Part shown: in pieces, positions 33,232 to 50,292 of the stretch
Position numbering within the stretch: position 1 is the first letter of the stretch
How the letters are laid out: every line of letters begins with the position of its first letter
Assembly: GCA_001661515.1 (NCBI GenBank)
Contig: LUVW01000023.1
Location: 1 to 64,000 of the forward strand
From: Capniomyces stellatus
Lineage: Eukaryota > Kickxellomycota > Harpellomycetes > Harpellales > Legeriomycetaceae
DNA: 64,000 nucleotides
Direction of reading: 5' to 3'
Notes under the pieces: model-generated
Told to the model about the DNA's origin: nothing
Seen by the model: the letters and a program-made list of their open reading frames with translations, nothing else
Database searches by the model: none
Translations under genes and position numbers: made by a program

Positions 33232-34011
33232 TCAAAAATCTGAGCCGGTATAATCAACTAGGTTTTTTTGGGTTCTGCAGCTTGGCACATACCCCGAAAG
33301 CAGCATGTTTTTAGGAACATACGCGGTTTTCTGGATCAGAAATCTTGAAAACTCTTTTAGGAATGCCTTTCTGTAGAATGAAACCGTAGTGGAGTAGCGG
33401 TAGTCTGTGTTTCCGTCCCCACGATCTTTGTTGTTATAGAATGAGTAGTAGTCTAGGTCCGACACTTTGACTCTTTTCAATTCCTCAACAAATCCTGCTT
33501 TGTCTACCAACGTCATGCCGTCTTCGACAACAACATAGCAGTCGAATTTCTTCTCGAGAATATCCAAAAAAAACAAATAGTGCATTATATTTATTCTCTT
33601 GCTCCTATTAACGTCCCCGGCGACTCCCGGTATACCCAAAACGTCGTTCTGTGTTGGGTTTACTTTAACAACCTCGGGCTTGAAATCGCTCCAGCTATTT
33701 ATTTGGTTTTCACTATTGGGAATGCTATTAATGACGAAATATCCAACGGATTTGCATCGATTCTTTTTTGTTGTTAGCCTGAGCTCAGGGCATTCTGTTC
33801 TGGTTCTTTGGAGCTTTCGCGTTCTTGACATCATTCCATACTTGATGTACCTAAGATGGTTGAATTTGCCAAAAATACGGAGTCGCTGGCCTATTAAGAT
33901 GCCTGAATCAACAAGGAACCCGCCAAGAAAGCTGCATAGTACTATGGTGAACACTATAACCGACGCTACAATTATAAACTTTCGTTTGGTGTAATTTCTG
34001 GGTATCTTCAT
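33232..34011 (-). CDS. Type II membrane protein, possible Golgi glycosyltransferase-like
   Basis: Single-exon frame of 259 residues. A basic cytosolic start (MKIPRNYTKRK) is followed by one hydrophobic segment (residues about 12-36), as in type II Golgi enzymes. The lumenal part includes CYVVVEDGMTLVDKAG, where an acidic motif after a hydrophobic strand resembles the metal-binding ED(D) of GT25-like transferases. YYSFYNNKDRGDGNTDYRYS follows. A Ser/Thr-rich ending, PKNMLLSGYVPSCRTQKN, completes it. The glycosyltransferase idea is inference from topology and this motif. No family is firmly recognised. A 159-bp piece of this gene is repeated in inverse orientation 1.3 kb upstream. Confidence 0.55.
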   Translation of the reverse strand: MKIPRNYTKRKFIIVASVIVFTIVLCSFLGGFLVDSGILIGQRLRIFGKFNHLRYIKYGMMSRTRKLQRTRTECPELRLTTKKNRCKSVGYFVINSIPNSENQINSWSDFKPEVVKVNPTQNDVLGIPGVAGDVNRSKRINIMHYLFFLDILEKKFDCYVVVEDGMTLVDKAGFVEELKRVKVSDLDYYSFYNNKDRGDGNTDYRYSTTVSFYRKAFLKEFSRFLIQKTAYVPKNMLLSGYVPSCRTQKNLVDYTGSDF

Positions 34012-34846
34012 AGTTCCTACGCTGTTGTGTATTGCTGCAGTATAGTGTTAGAATTTTAGGTTTTCTTTCAATTTGGAATGTGTGAACACTTGATGTTTTT
34101 GAAGGTTAATAAGGTGTACCAAGCTTTTCAAACAGAAAAAAGAGCTATCTTTGGTTTAGTTTGAGAAATGCTGAAGTTATTTATGTGTGATAAAACTATT
34201 TGCATTCATATGTTAAAGTTTTATAGTTGCGAATGTTCTCAAAATAAAAACATTTTTTACTTGAGTGAAAAAAACAAACTCTTTACAGAGCGCCACTGGT
34301 TGGACAATTAGCCCAAAATACAAATCCAATTTGTTAAATAATTTTTTTACACTAATTACTCGAATTTGTTGTATAGTTCGGCTAGTTGATTTGGGTATAA
34401 CACAATACATCTCTTTTATTATTGTGGTTGGTGATGTTTAAATTTAGATCAAATTTACTTGTATTACTTAATCTCATTCAAAAAACTCACCACTGACCAA
34501 CCAATTAGTAAAGTCAATGATTTTATTAGGCGAATGACCAACGTCAACATTTTTTGATAAAGTTTACTTGGCCTATAAAAGCACCACAATTCTATTCGGT
34601 ACTTTAATCAGCAAGTGGTTTGTTCACTAAATAAGAAAAACCACCAACAGAAAATTACTTGTAAAACCTCGCCAGCCAAAAACCTGTTTAACCAACCAAA
34701 ACCACCAAAGTTACTAGTTAACAATAATGACGATAAAAGTATCAAAACCGGCTCTATATAGCAAATCCGACGTTCTCTTGACTCTTCTAGCCAAGCTATG
34801 TACTTTACTACCAAAAGTACTATTCCTACCTTTTGACTTTCTTTTT
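34012..34846. other. Intergenic stretch
   Basis: AT-rich, no gene supported. It separates the type II membrane protein gene from its inverted fragment. Confidence 0.5.
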
Positions 34847-35005
34847 GAAGATGGCATGAAGTTGATAGACAAAGCAGGATTTGTTGAGGAATTGGAAAGA
34901 GTCAAAGTGTCGGACCTAGACTACTACTCATTCTATAACAACAAAGATCGTGGGGACGGAAACACAGACTACCGCTACTCCACTATGGTTTCATTCTACA
35001 GAAAG
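34847..35005 (+). pseudogene. Inverted gene fragment derived from the 33232-34011 gene
   Basis: 159 bases that match 33525-33367 (reverse complement) without gaps and with about five substitutions, roughly 97 percent identity. Both ends are abrupt: similarity begins at GAAGA and stops after AGAAAG, where the fragment meets a TAA stop. It lacks the start, the membrane segment and the C-terminus, so it cannot make the protein. Confidence 0.88.
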
Positions 35006-35635
35006 TAAAGAAATATTCAACAGTTCGGCTAGGGGAAACAAACTACTCGGGTAAATATGCTGGGTTTGAGATTAGGGAGGCTATTTCCAAGTTTAATTGG
35101 CTTGGTTCAAAAACAGCTAAAGTTTGGTGCAAGCAGATTGAGATCAAAGTTAGTGTGTTATTTTTTATTTGCTTTACTATTCATTTCGAAAACAAAATAG
35201 TGATTAAACAATTTAGTGATTCAATGAATGAGAAAATAAAAAGTAAACATATTGGTCCAATTAAGACTAAAAGGAAAAATTAATTAATTTCGATGTTAAC
35301 TTTGGTTTACTCTGATGCTAAAAAGCGGTTAAAGTAAACAAACAAGCAAGCAATAATACGTTTTCTTGATGAAAACGAAAGCAAAAATAAAAAAAGAAAG
35401 AAAAGAAGAAAAAGAAATGAAAATGAAAAAAGGAAAAGAGTTGGTTAGATGTACAAATTCACTAATTGAAAGCAAACGGCAGTATCTATGTTCATTTATA
35501 ATTTTCTTTTTGATAAATAACAAGTAAAGGATACATGTTATTGAAACTTTTAAAGACCTAAGCTAAAGAGAAAAAAAAGGAGTAAAACAAGACTATACAG
35601 ACAAGAGCAATTCAGACAAAATCAACACTAACAAG
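35006..35635. other. Intergenic stretch, MCM5 upstream region
   Basis: AT-rich with a long purine run (35370-35440). No gene; it probably holds the MCM5 promoter. Confidence 0.5.
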
Positions 35636-38662
<3,027 letters not shown>

Positions 38663-39012
38663 TACCTTTTGTTTATTTTTGATTTTACCATTACACTTAT
38701 TAATATATTCAAGTCTGTTTTTCTTTTTCTTTTTCTTTTTGTTATGTTTAATTATTCCTTTTCTTTTTTTCCTGGCAATAAAAAAAAAAAATTTATTTTC
38801 TTGATTTTTTATTTGCTGTATTTTTTTATTACAATTTACCTCTTAGTTTTATCAACCAACCTTCATTTACCAAAACAAGAAATAAGAAATAAGAAACAAA
38901 AGAAATAAGAAATAAGAAATAAGAAATAAGAAATAAATAATACTAAATCCAGCTTAATCATTTTATTGTATTTATCAAGCTGTGAATCTCGAACAAACTA
39001 CAATAGCAATAA
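38663..39012. other. Intergenic stretch
   Basis: MCM5 3' flank (T-rich) and an AAATAAGA repeat at about 38878-38938 just before NDC1. Confidence 0.55.
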
Positions 39013-41216
39013 ATGAGGCAACTGAGCAGCGTAAAGCGAAACTCTTTAAGCTACTCGGAGCTATGTGAAGCTTTGCTTTTCAACAGGCTGAAAACAGCGA
39101 GTTTGTATGGTGTAGTCTTGAGTTATGTACTATCGGTCGTTTTGCAAGTCGTGTATTTTCGAGGGATCAATGGTAACACGTTTGTTGTGTAAATAACCAA
39201 GTCTAACCGACTTGGAAAATTCAAAGCTAGTCAATGTTGATTTTAAATGCAATGTGAATGTGGGTGTTTATTCAAATGAAATGTAAACTAAACGATAAAA
39301 CCCGTTGTAAATATGGGAATTCTAGGGTTATTTGGGTCATTTTTATCGATAAGCACGTTTAGTTTGTGGATAGTGTTTTCAATGATCTTTGTGTTGAATC
39401 TGGTAGCGTATAGTTTTTACTCTCATGGTAAGACACTTTTTTCACGTCTTTCACTTATTCACGTATTCACGTATTCACGTCTTTCACGTCTTTCGCGTTT
39501 TTGTTTATTTTTATATTTGTATTAATTGGAAAATGATATTGGATTTTAAATCGATTGAATAAATGTGGGGTTTGGTTAGCAAATGGAGTAAAAGTGGAAA
39601 GAAACTTTTGGCCGTTTTTGGAGTTGGTTCAGGAAAGAATGCATGTGGTAATGTTGATTTGTTTGTACGGGGCAACAAACATGTCGGTGTTGTGGGTTTT
39701 AAGCTTAGTTGGCGACTTTAATCAGTTGGATTTATGGGTATTTCCTGAAGGGTAATGAATTTAAATAGTAGGAATTGTGAGGGAGTTGAGTCTTTGTTTG
39801 TTTGTTTTTCTAGACGAATTGGGAGGTTTATTAGGAAAAAATAAATAATATTAATTTATGTATGTGTGTGTATGTGTGTGTGTATGGGAAATTAGAGAGA
39901 ATGGACATCCGCAATTGAATCCAGAGTTTGTGGCGATAGTTAGTAGTGTTCTGGTGTTTTCGGTGGCATTGTCGATAAGAAAAGTGCTTGACAAGAACAA
40001 GAGTTTCGGGCTTGAGTTTCCAGCAGCGCAAACAAAAGTGTCGTTTATTCTTAAGCAGCGGATTCCAGAAGCAGTGAAGACGAGTTTGGGGTTTGGCTTT
40101 CGATTTAGTTTTTGGTATTTGGTATTTTACTTTGTGGTTGGAAACGCGATTTACGGGGTTTGTGGATTGAGTGTATCGATGTTCTACAGTACGGTTGATT
40201 ACTCGGTTGATAATCCGGTGTTTACGGCTGGAGTTGACTTTATGATATTTGCAAACGCGGTTTGTTCGGTTTTGCTGGTTGAGTTGGCGAGACATTTACA
40301 TGCGGTTTTCATGACAGAGGTAAGAAAAATGAGTAGATTATTGGGTGGGGTGGCTAGTGTGTGGATCTGATGATTGGCTGGTTGATGTATTGGCTAATAG
40401 GCGGTAAAATTGACCGAGAACTCAAAGGCGGCAAACCTGACGTTGATAGAGGGGATGAAAATCGAGGATGTGTCGATTTACAAATCATGGGCGTTTCTGG
40501 AGCTGAACCAAATATGCCAAGCCAATAAGGAGCGACGGTTGGGAATATACCTAGACGAAGACTCGTCAAGCAGTTTTGGGCTGGATGGGATCACCGACCA
40601 GTGTTTGTTGGAAATCACAAGGAAATCAGACGAAATAAAAGCGATTTTGGACAGCATTGAAACCAGATCCAGTTCAATACAGAAAAAAGAAAATGTCAAA
40701 AATAACACCAATTCTGACAATAATACCACTGATTCTAATACTAATACTAGAATGTCAAAACCCGTTGCAATTGAAAAACTGATATTTGAATACATCTTTG
40801 AAAAATTCAAAAAGTCTCGTTTAGGCAAAACTCTGGTTGTAAGCCCAATTGATGCAAAGATCGAGTCTGTATTGACCACAAACTCGCAAGTTGTTGTGTG
40901 GTCGGTTCGGTCGCTTGTAAACCTTGTTGTGTTTTCGGCAACCGAGGACAAGTACGGAAAAGTCCAGACTAAAATCCCATCAATCGTCAAGTCTCTTCTG
41001 AACCACTACATTCTTCTTGAACACCTTTTGAACTTTTGCACTAAAAACAACTGCAGTTTGGACGCTTTGGACAATTTGAACACTCTGGTACTGGCCTCCC
41101 GCAACTGTATCTATGCCTTTGTTGTCGAGTTTTTCGACTACTTGAACGAATTTTCCTTTGATTTAGACTTTAAAAGCAAACAAAAATTACAAGACTTTAT
41201 CGACTTTAAAGTCTAA
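39013..41216 (+). CDS. NDC1: Nuclear pore and spindle-pole-body membrane protein NDC1
   Basis: Exons 39013-39172, 39326-39427, 39580-39751, 39896-40319 and 40401-41216. A possible 12-nt exon lies at 39814-39825 and would also keep frame (561 or 557 residues). Ndc1 is an integral membrane nucleoporin that anchors pores and spindle pole bodies in the envelope. About six hydrophobic segments fill the first 270 residues, e.g. LSISTFSLWIVFSMIFVLNL and LGFGFRFSFWYLVFYFVV. The conserved ENGHPQLNPEF loop lies between them. The cytoplasmic half has LTLIEGMKIEDVSIYKSWAF, RRLGIYLDED, FGLDGITDQCL and a C-terminal LNHYILLEHLLNF region, in Ndc1 order. The family match is from this pattern and topology. Confidence 0.87.
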
Positions 41217-41377
41217 TTAATCTCTCTCTCTTATTTCTTTATTGATTTATTGATTTATTGATTTATTTCTTTATTGATTTATTTCTTTATTCCTTTATTG
41301 ATTTACTTTTTGTTGATTTACTTTTTGTTGATTTTCTCTATTATAAATATACTCTACTGATCAAAACTCAAACTAAA
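41217..41377. other. Short convergent gap with a TTATTGATT repeat
   Basis: Repeated TTTATTGATT and TTTACTTTTTGTTGA units between NDC1 and the converging PAF-AH gene. Confidence 0.6.
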
Positions 41378-43252
41378 CTAGTTGAAATGCACATCCCCAA
41401 CCTTCTGCTTATAGCACATGCCCAGGATCGGCGACTCGAAAATAGCATGCATCTTTTCGTTGCCATCCAAACCCCCTCCATCCACGTGTATGTCATGTTT
41501 GCCCAACCCCACACCGCCAGCCCTGCCGCCACTGCTATTTTGCACATGGTTAAGCTCAGTCACAAGGCGCTGCTCTGCCAAAAACTCTATTGACATTTGG
41601 TTGACCAGCCTGAGTATGTAGTTTGGATCTGCGTTGAATTTTCCGCTTGACTTCATTTCTGCCAGCCACGGGAACAGGCAGTACAGATCGCTAAAGTGCT
41701 GATGTCCAGCCCGCTTTATTGTCGCTGAATATATCTTGTTTGGTGAAGTCAACCTCTGCTCCTCCTCCCCAACCTCCTCACCCGTCCATGTGCTGCTTGT
41801 GCTGCTTGTGCCTGCCGACCCCCGTGTCTCAACACTAACCAAGCTCTCCACCCTACCCAACCCCTTCAACGTCGCCGCTGATTTCCTCGACCCTGCCTGC
41901 CTCCCTCCCCCACCCACATTCTCCTTGATCCTGTGCTGCTTAAAATACTCGTTCGAGTCCGAAAAGTGCGTTTCCCACAGCACAAAGTGCTCGCTGTGCA
42001 CAACTAACATTGGAATATGCACCTTTGCATTCTCCTTCGCCACCGGAAACATCCACGGATCAAACACCATCGCCGCCTTAAAGTCCATCCAATCCTGCTT
42101 AATCGCCTCTAACGCTACCGACCCCCCGAAACTATGTCCCACCATTATCATCTTTGAAAAATCCAGCTTTCCCTTCAGCTTTGTCTCTTCGAACCCCCCA
42201 GTCCCCACACCCACCCCCTTTTCGTTCTTCTCCTCCTTCAAATAATTCTCCCGCTTCTCTCCCCCCCTCTCCATCCTTGAATCCCTCCCCTCATCAAACT
42301 CCTTCAACAGCTCAATTGTCTCCTTTATCTCCGCCAACCTCTGCTCCAGCTTCCTCTTTTGGAACGCCAATCTTTCTGGCCCATACTCCTCCTTGATACC
42401 CTTTGATTCTGCATACACATTGAAGTCCTGATACCCCAACGCCCGCTTTTGGTCCCCCAGGTACGTCGTGCTCGCTGTCCCGTCCCTATGCTCCATCGCC
42501 ACCACCACTATCCCATAAGATGCCATTTCTCTGCATATCGACGAGTATGTCGTTCGGTTCCCCGCCAACCCGTGCGAAAATATCGCTACTGGCCGCTTGC
42601 CCACCTCCTCGCTCCCCTCAACCAACTCCACCCCTTCCCCGTCCAACCTATCCTTAATCCGCTGCAAATCCAAGTACTCCGGCTTCAAGTACACTGGCTG
42701 CCGAACATTCTTCAGCGCCATGTTAAACAACGGCAACGTAATCCAGCCCGGTATTTTTGCAAAACTCCCATACCCCAGCGCATACGTGTCTTTTGGCTCT
42801 GGAAGCCACGCCGGCTGTTCCTCTGCCCCCTCCGTGCTTGCTGGATAATACATCCTAAAACACAGCGACGTTGCCACCTCCTCCTTCACATCCATCCCCT
42901 TCTCCAGCTCAAACGCTGTCTTGAAGTCAAATCCGTCCTTGGGCTGCCATTCGTAATCAAACACCCCAACCTCAAACGGCCCGCTTTGCTTGGCCAGCTT
43001 TGGTCTCAGCAGCCTTGCCCAGTTTGAAAACATCCCCCCAAACAGCTTGTCGCTCTTTTTTTGGACCTCTACTGGCCGCACCTCATCTTTAACATCTTTC
43101 CCTTTTGTCGCTTGTGCTCTTTCTCCTGTTTCTGTCCCAGCCTCTGCCTCTCTTTGCGACAGCACTGGTGATTGTGTTTGAGTCTGCTTATCCAGTGTGT
43201 TTCTCTTCTGAATTTGTGTTTCAGCACTGTCTTTTTCTGTTTTCACTGACAT
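41378..43252 (-). CDS. Platelet-activating factor acetylhydrolase-like lipase (PAF-AH II family)
   Basis: Single-exon frame of 624 residues. The alpha/beta-hydrolase core has the nucleophile elbow MVGHSFGGSVALEA, preceded by PVAIFSHGLAGNRTTYS (oxyanion region), VVAMEHRDGTAS and VGVFDYEWQP near the start, as in PLA2G7 and PAF-AH II. The likely acid is Asp in AAMVFDPWMFPV, and the His in RAGHQHFSDL. These enzymes cut short or oxidised acyl chains from phospholipids. There is no signal peptide, so it is probably cytosolic or membrane-associated. The first 75 residues are charged and Gln/Thr-rich. Two low-complexity inserts (RMERGGEKREN; GGGGRQAGSRK) make it longer than typical members. The G/C content is higher than its neighbours. 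Confidence 0.88.
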   Translation of the reverse strand: MSVKTEKDSAETQIQKRNTLDKQTQTQSPVLSQREAEAGTETGERAQATKGKDVKDEVRPVEVQKKSDKLFGGMFSNWARLLRPKLAKQSGPFEVGVFDYEWQPKDGFDFKTAFELEKGMDVKEEVATSLCFRMYYPASTEGAEEQPAWLPEPKDTYALGYGSFAKIPGWITLPLFNMALKNVRQPVYLKPEYLDLQRIKDRLDGEGVELVEGSEEVGKRPVAIFSHGLAGNRTTYSSICREMASYGIVVVAMEHRDGTASTTYLGDQKRALGYQDFNVYAESKGIKEEYGPERLAFQKRKLEQRLAEIKETIELLKEFDEGRDSRMERGGEKRENYLKEEKNEKGVGVGTGGFEETKLKGKLDFSKMIMVGHSFGGSVALEAIKQDWMDFKAAMVFDPWMFPVAKENAKVHIPMLVVHSEHFVLWETHFSDSNEYFKQHRIKENVGGGGRQAGSRKSAATLKGLGRVESLVSVETRGSAGTSSTSSTWTGEEVGEEEQRLTSPNKIYSATIKRAGHQHFSDLYCLFPWLAEMKSSGKFNADPNYILRLVNQMSIEFLAEQRLVTELNHVQNSSGGRAGGVGLGKHDIHVDGGGLDGNEKMHAIFESPILGMCYKQKVGDVHFN

Positions 43253-45581
43253 TCTTACTTTATCTCGGATTTATCTACTTTACACTATCTACTGCTCACT
43301 GCCGCTTTCTCTATTTATATCCTCTTTCGATATTTATGCTTTTCTTTCTCTTTCTTCTTACTTTGCCTACTTGCCTACTGGTTTTTAATAGTGCCGAGTG
43401 CCTTTCTCCCTTTTTCTTGCCTGTCCGTACTGACTGATGAATAAATAAGTAAACCCTTTTGAACAGAGTAAACAGAGAAACAGTAAATCGTATACTCTAT
43501 TTAAGTTTTTCTTTAAATTGACGAAAAGCTTGCACTTGATAAAATAAAACCACTAATTACTATATTTAATCCAAACTATTATTATTTATAATTTCGCACG
43601 AGTTAAAAAAGCACTACAATTGATTATTTTCATTTTATTTTATTTCATTGATACTACAATTGATTTTTCACATTACTCTTTTCTCTATTTGTTTCTCGTT
43701 TCAATTTCTCTTTTTTATTAAAAATAGCTTATGATTTCTTTCTCTTTTACTGTTACCAACTCTCTCCCAATCAGCAATTTATTGGCTTTTTTATTCAACA
43801 TGTAAACGGGCTTCTGACTGCAGCATCAATGCAAACATTTTGGTCAATTAACTCTGCCATTGAACGCTTTATTAGGAGGGGAGCTCGAATATTGCCTTTT
43901 TGCCCTATACTTTAATCATTGTTATAATTTTTCTCCATTTTTAGGGCCTTTTTTGCTGTTCAAACTATTGGCCACATTGATTTATTTTTTCCACCATTTA
44001 TTTTTTCTCCTGGTACAAATATCATATTATCTGTATTCTTCCACCTGTCTAGAACTTTAGAAACGCAAGAAATAGCTCTTTCAGTTTGCTCCTGCTATAC
44101 TTGCACTTCTCTAGTCACTCTCCATCTTACTTACACCAGCTTCCTAGAAGTCCCGCGATTTACTTCCAACTCTCAACCAACATACTGCCGGCTTGGCAAA
44201 TTTTACTCGATAAACATTCTTTTTATTTCTTCACATGTAAATGGAAATTCCACCAAGAAGTTTTTTTAGTGACAATTTATAATTATTTTTTTACTTATTT
44301 GTGCGGTTTATTGGCGACAGAGTAAGCAATTTATAATATTGCCAGGTTTCCATTATGGCCAATCATATTGCACAAACAACCACGTTATCTGTACCTGTAT
44401 CTTTCAGTCTCATCACAGACGTAATTCGCCTCAATTAAAGCTGAGAACCACTTTGTTTTTTTTGTTTTTTTTATGCTGAGAACCGCTTTGGGCGCTATTC
44501 AAGATGGCTCTAGAATTCCAATATTCATTTTTTTTTCTTTGCTCTTGCTTTCTTTACTTTACTGCATCCACTGCTTTTAAAAGCGAATTTAGTCTAAAGG
44601 TTCTATTCAAGTGACTACCACAATCCTATTGATACTGAAGCAATCTACACGTGAATAAACACATTTTTTTAATTGTATTAAAGCAAAATGCGAACAAGCT
44701 CAATTACTGAATTAGTAATTAAAAATCGTATATTTGTCAATTAGGAAATCCCTTATTGCAAATATATCTGTCGCAGTGTAAAACTACAACCGGATATCAC
44801 AAATGTCTTTGGAAGCTAAAAGTAGAAAGTGACATCCTAAGTTTCTCTTTGTAAAAGAAAGAGTAAGAGATATAGGAAATGGCGTTAAGATTTTATGCAA
44901 TTAACAGTTTCCCTCTACCAAAGGGGGCTTTTTTATGTATGGTTAATTGTGATTACAAAGACATATTTTGGTTTTATCTGCAAGTATGTGATCGATGGAA
45001 GCAAAGAGTTGCATCAATAGTGTTAGACATTACTAAGTTGCGATCATCCACATTACAATTATTATTATTTCAATTATTTAAAAAACAGTTCAAGTTCATT
45101 ATTTAGTTTTAGTTGTCAGTTATTAGCTTCAGCTTATACAGGAATATAAAAGGTTTGGATCGTGTTCAAGCCGAAAAAAGGGGGTGTGAAAATAAAACAA
45201 AAAGTAAAAAAAAAGTGCTTTGAAGAAGTGAAATTAAAGTTTAAAAAACGGAAACTAAAATAAAAAACAAACTTAAAGGCAACACCATAAATAGGAGAAT
45301 AAAATAAGCTAAAAACTAGCTAGTAACCATATAGTATCAACACAATAAAGTGTTTACTGTTTTATGAACAAAACTTCTAATGAAACAAGATAGGTGCACA
45401 GGGATTAAAATACTGTGACATATACATTTAAATACACAACAACAATAGAGACATTTGGTATCTTGTCAACTCTTTTGTCAATTAATAAAACACTGTTATC
45501 AAAAACTGAAAGTACCACACGCAAGGGTCTTGAACGCAAACATACAGTATCGATAAATAAACCGCAAAAAAAAAGCAAAAG
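43253..45581. other. Intergenic stretch of 2.3 kb
   Basis: AT-rich. Several short frames (43860, 44086, 44879) have no protein-like composition. No repeat family or RNA gene was recognised. Confidence 0.5.
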
Positions 45582-45654
45582 TGGAGAACCAGGGTATCGA
45601 TCCCTGTACCTCTCGCATGCTAAGCGAGCGCTCTGCCATTTGAGCTAGATCCCC
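45582..45654 (-). tRNA. tRNA-Ala (anticodon AGC)
   Basis: The 73-nt minus-strand sequence folds as a complete cloverleaf. The acceptor is GGGGATC/GTTCTCC (one G-U and one U-U), the D arm GCTC...GAGC, the anticodon stem CTCGC/GCGAG with loop TTAGCAT, and the T stem CAGGG/CCCTG with loop ATCGATA. The discriminator base is A. Anticodon AGC reads alanine. There is no intron and no encoded CCA. The B box is GGGATCGATACCC rather than the consensus GGTTCGAATCC, a small deviation. Confidence 0.95.
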
Positions 45655-45871
45655 AATATAATTGTCGTATGAAAAACGACATATTACGAACACTTACAAA
45701 ATGAACGATGAGTCGAGGATTTCGCCCCTTGTGGTTTTTAATTGATTCGGAGCAAATTAGTAAGGTGTTTATTTATATATATATTAAAGTTATTATGCAG
45801 TTTAAAGTGCAGCAAGGTTAACCAGAAACAATATACGAATACGAGGAAGTAACGAGGAAGTAACGAGGACT

Positions 45872-46330
45872 TGTTATTAAAGTATGGCGCAGCCATGTTA
45901 ATACCAACGGTCAATATATTCTTAGTTTATTAGTATATTTAGTTATTTAGTTTATTTAGTTATTTAGTTATTTAGTTTATAAGTAAGAAATACTTCGGTA
46001 TCAGCGAAGGAAGATAGCAGGAAGTTATCTATATAAAGGGACAGCCGAGGGGCAAAAAGGAAGAAGTATCAAGCGAGGAGTCAATCATTGAATCAGTCAA
46101 TGGAGCAATCAATCGATCAATTAATAAGCTAGTGTTGTTTAATAGTGTATCATAAAGTATTAGGTAGTATTATATAACATAGTTTGATTAGGTTTGGGTT
46201 ACACGTATCTTGGGAAAAAGATAGTGTAAGTAGGTTTATAAGATATTGGATATCTTGGTAGTTTTATACATTATAGTTTATAGAATTGTGGTCCAATAAA
46301 AATCAAAAACAATAAAAATATACTGTCGAA
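45872..46330 (+). mobile_element. Possible solo LTR of a retrotransposon
   Basis: Begins TGTTATTAAAG...GGCGCAGCC, a start seen in some Ty3-type LTRs. It has a TATATAAAGG box near 46029, a G/A-rich leader and an AATAAAAAT signal near 46294-46315. It lies about 220 bp upstream of the tRNA-Ala gene, where Pol III-targeted elements insert. No internal region, second LTR or clear target-site duplication was found, and the right end is uncertain. Short frames just downstream (46380-46590) could be remnants. Confidence 0.33.
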
Positions 46331-46703
46331 AGTTAAAAGGTATAATCGTAAAGGAATTAACAGAGCTACTGCAGAATTGGAAGAGCGGTTGGACTTACCA
46401 GAAAAACATACGACATAATTTTTTTTGATTTTAATTTTATACATTATGTTGATGAAACCAGCAAATTTTAAAAGTAGACCGTTTGAATTGAGACTTTCGA
46501 AATTTGCAAAGACAGCAGCCGATAGTGTAGTACCGGTGTTATCTAGTCAATATCTAAATAGCCCACCTCTTTGGTATATTTTATATGATTGATTTTCTAG
46601 TTTATTCTGTATAAAAATAAAATAACAGTGAAGTAAGAATTACACGAAGAAATAAATTGCAAGGCTGCAAAATAACTGAGCAGATGTTGGTTTGGCGTAA
46701 AGC

Positions 46704-49914
<3,211 letters not shown>

Positions 49915-50070
49915 AAAAACATAGAGCAAAAACAGAGCAAAAACATAAAACATAAAACATAAATCAAAAAACATAAATCAAAAAACATAAATCAAAAAAC
50001 ATAAATCAAAAAACATAAATCAAAAAAAAAGTAAACATAAATCAAAAAAACATAAAGCAAAAAAGCAAAT
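49915..50070 (+). repeat. AAACATAAATC tandem repeat upstream of the ankyrin gene
   Basis: About ten degenerate copies of AAAAACATAAATC and AAAACATAAA, ending about 220 bp before the ankyrin-gene ATG. Confidence 0.85.
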
Positions 50071-50292
50071 ACCAAACCGAATCGACATATACTAGTTTTG
50101 GTAATTAAGTGAAAGAATAATCCAAGTAATTTAAATCGGAAAAGGGGCTTCGAATAACGACTATATCTGTTTAGAACGATTATTTGTTTTTGTTTCTTTA
50201 TTTTACATGTTTGTCAAGTCATTGAATATATAATAAAGTAGCGCAAGATAGTAGCAGTTATAATACTTTATACGGTATAAAGAGTTTAAAGA

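Noticed and set aside
45415..45693. Two frames (77 and 64 codons) over 45.4-45.7 kb
   Set aside because: Both run across the tRNA-Ala gene and have no protein-like features.
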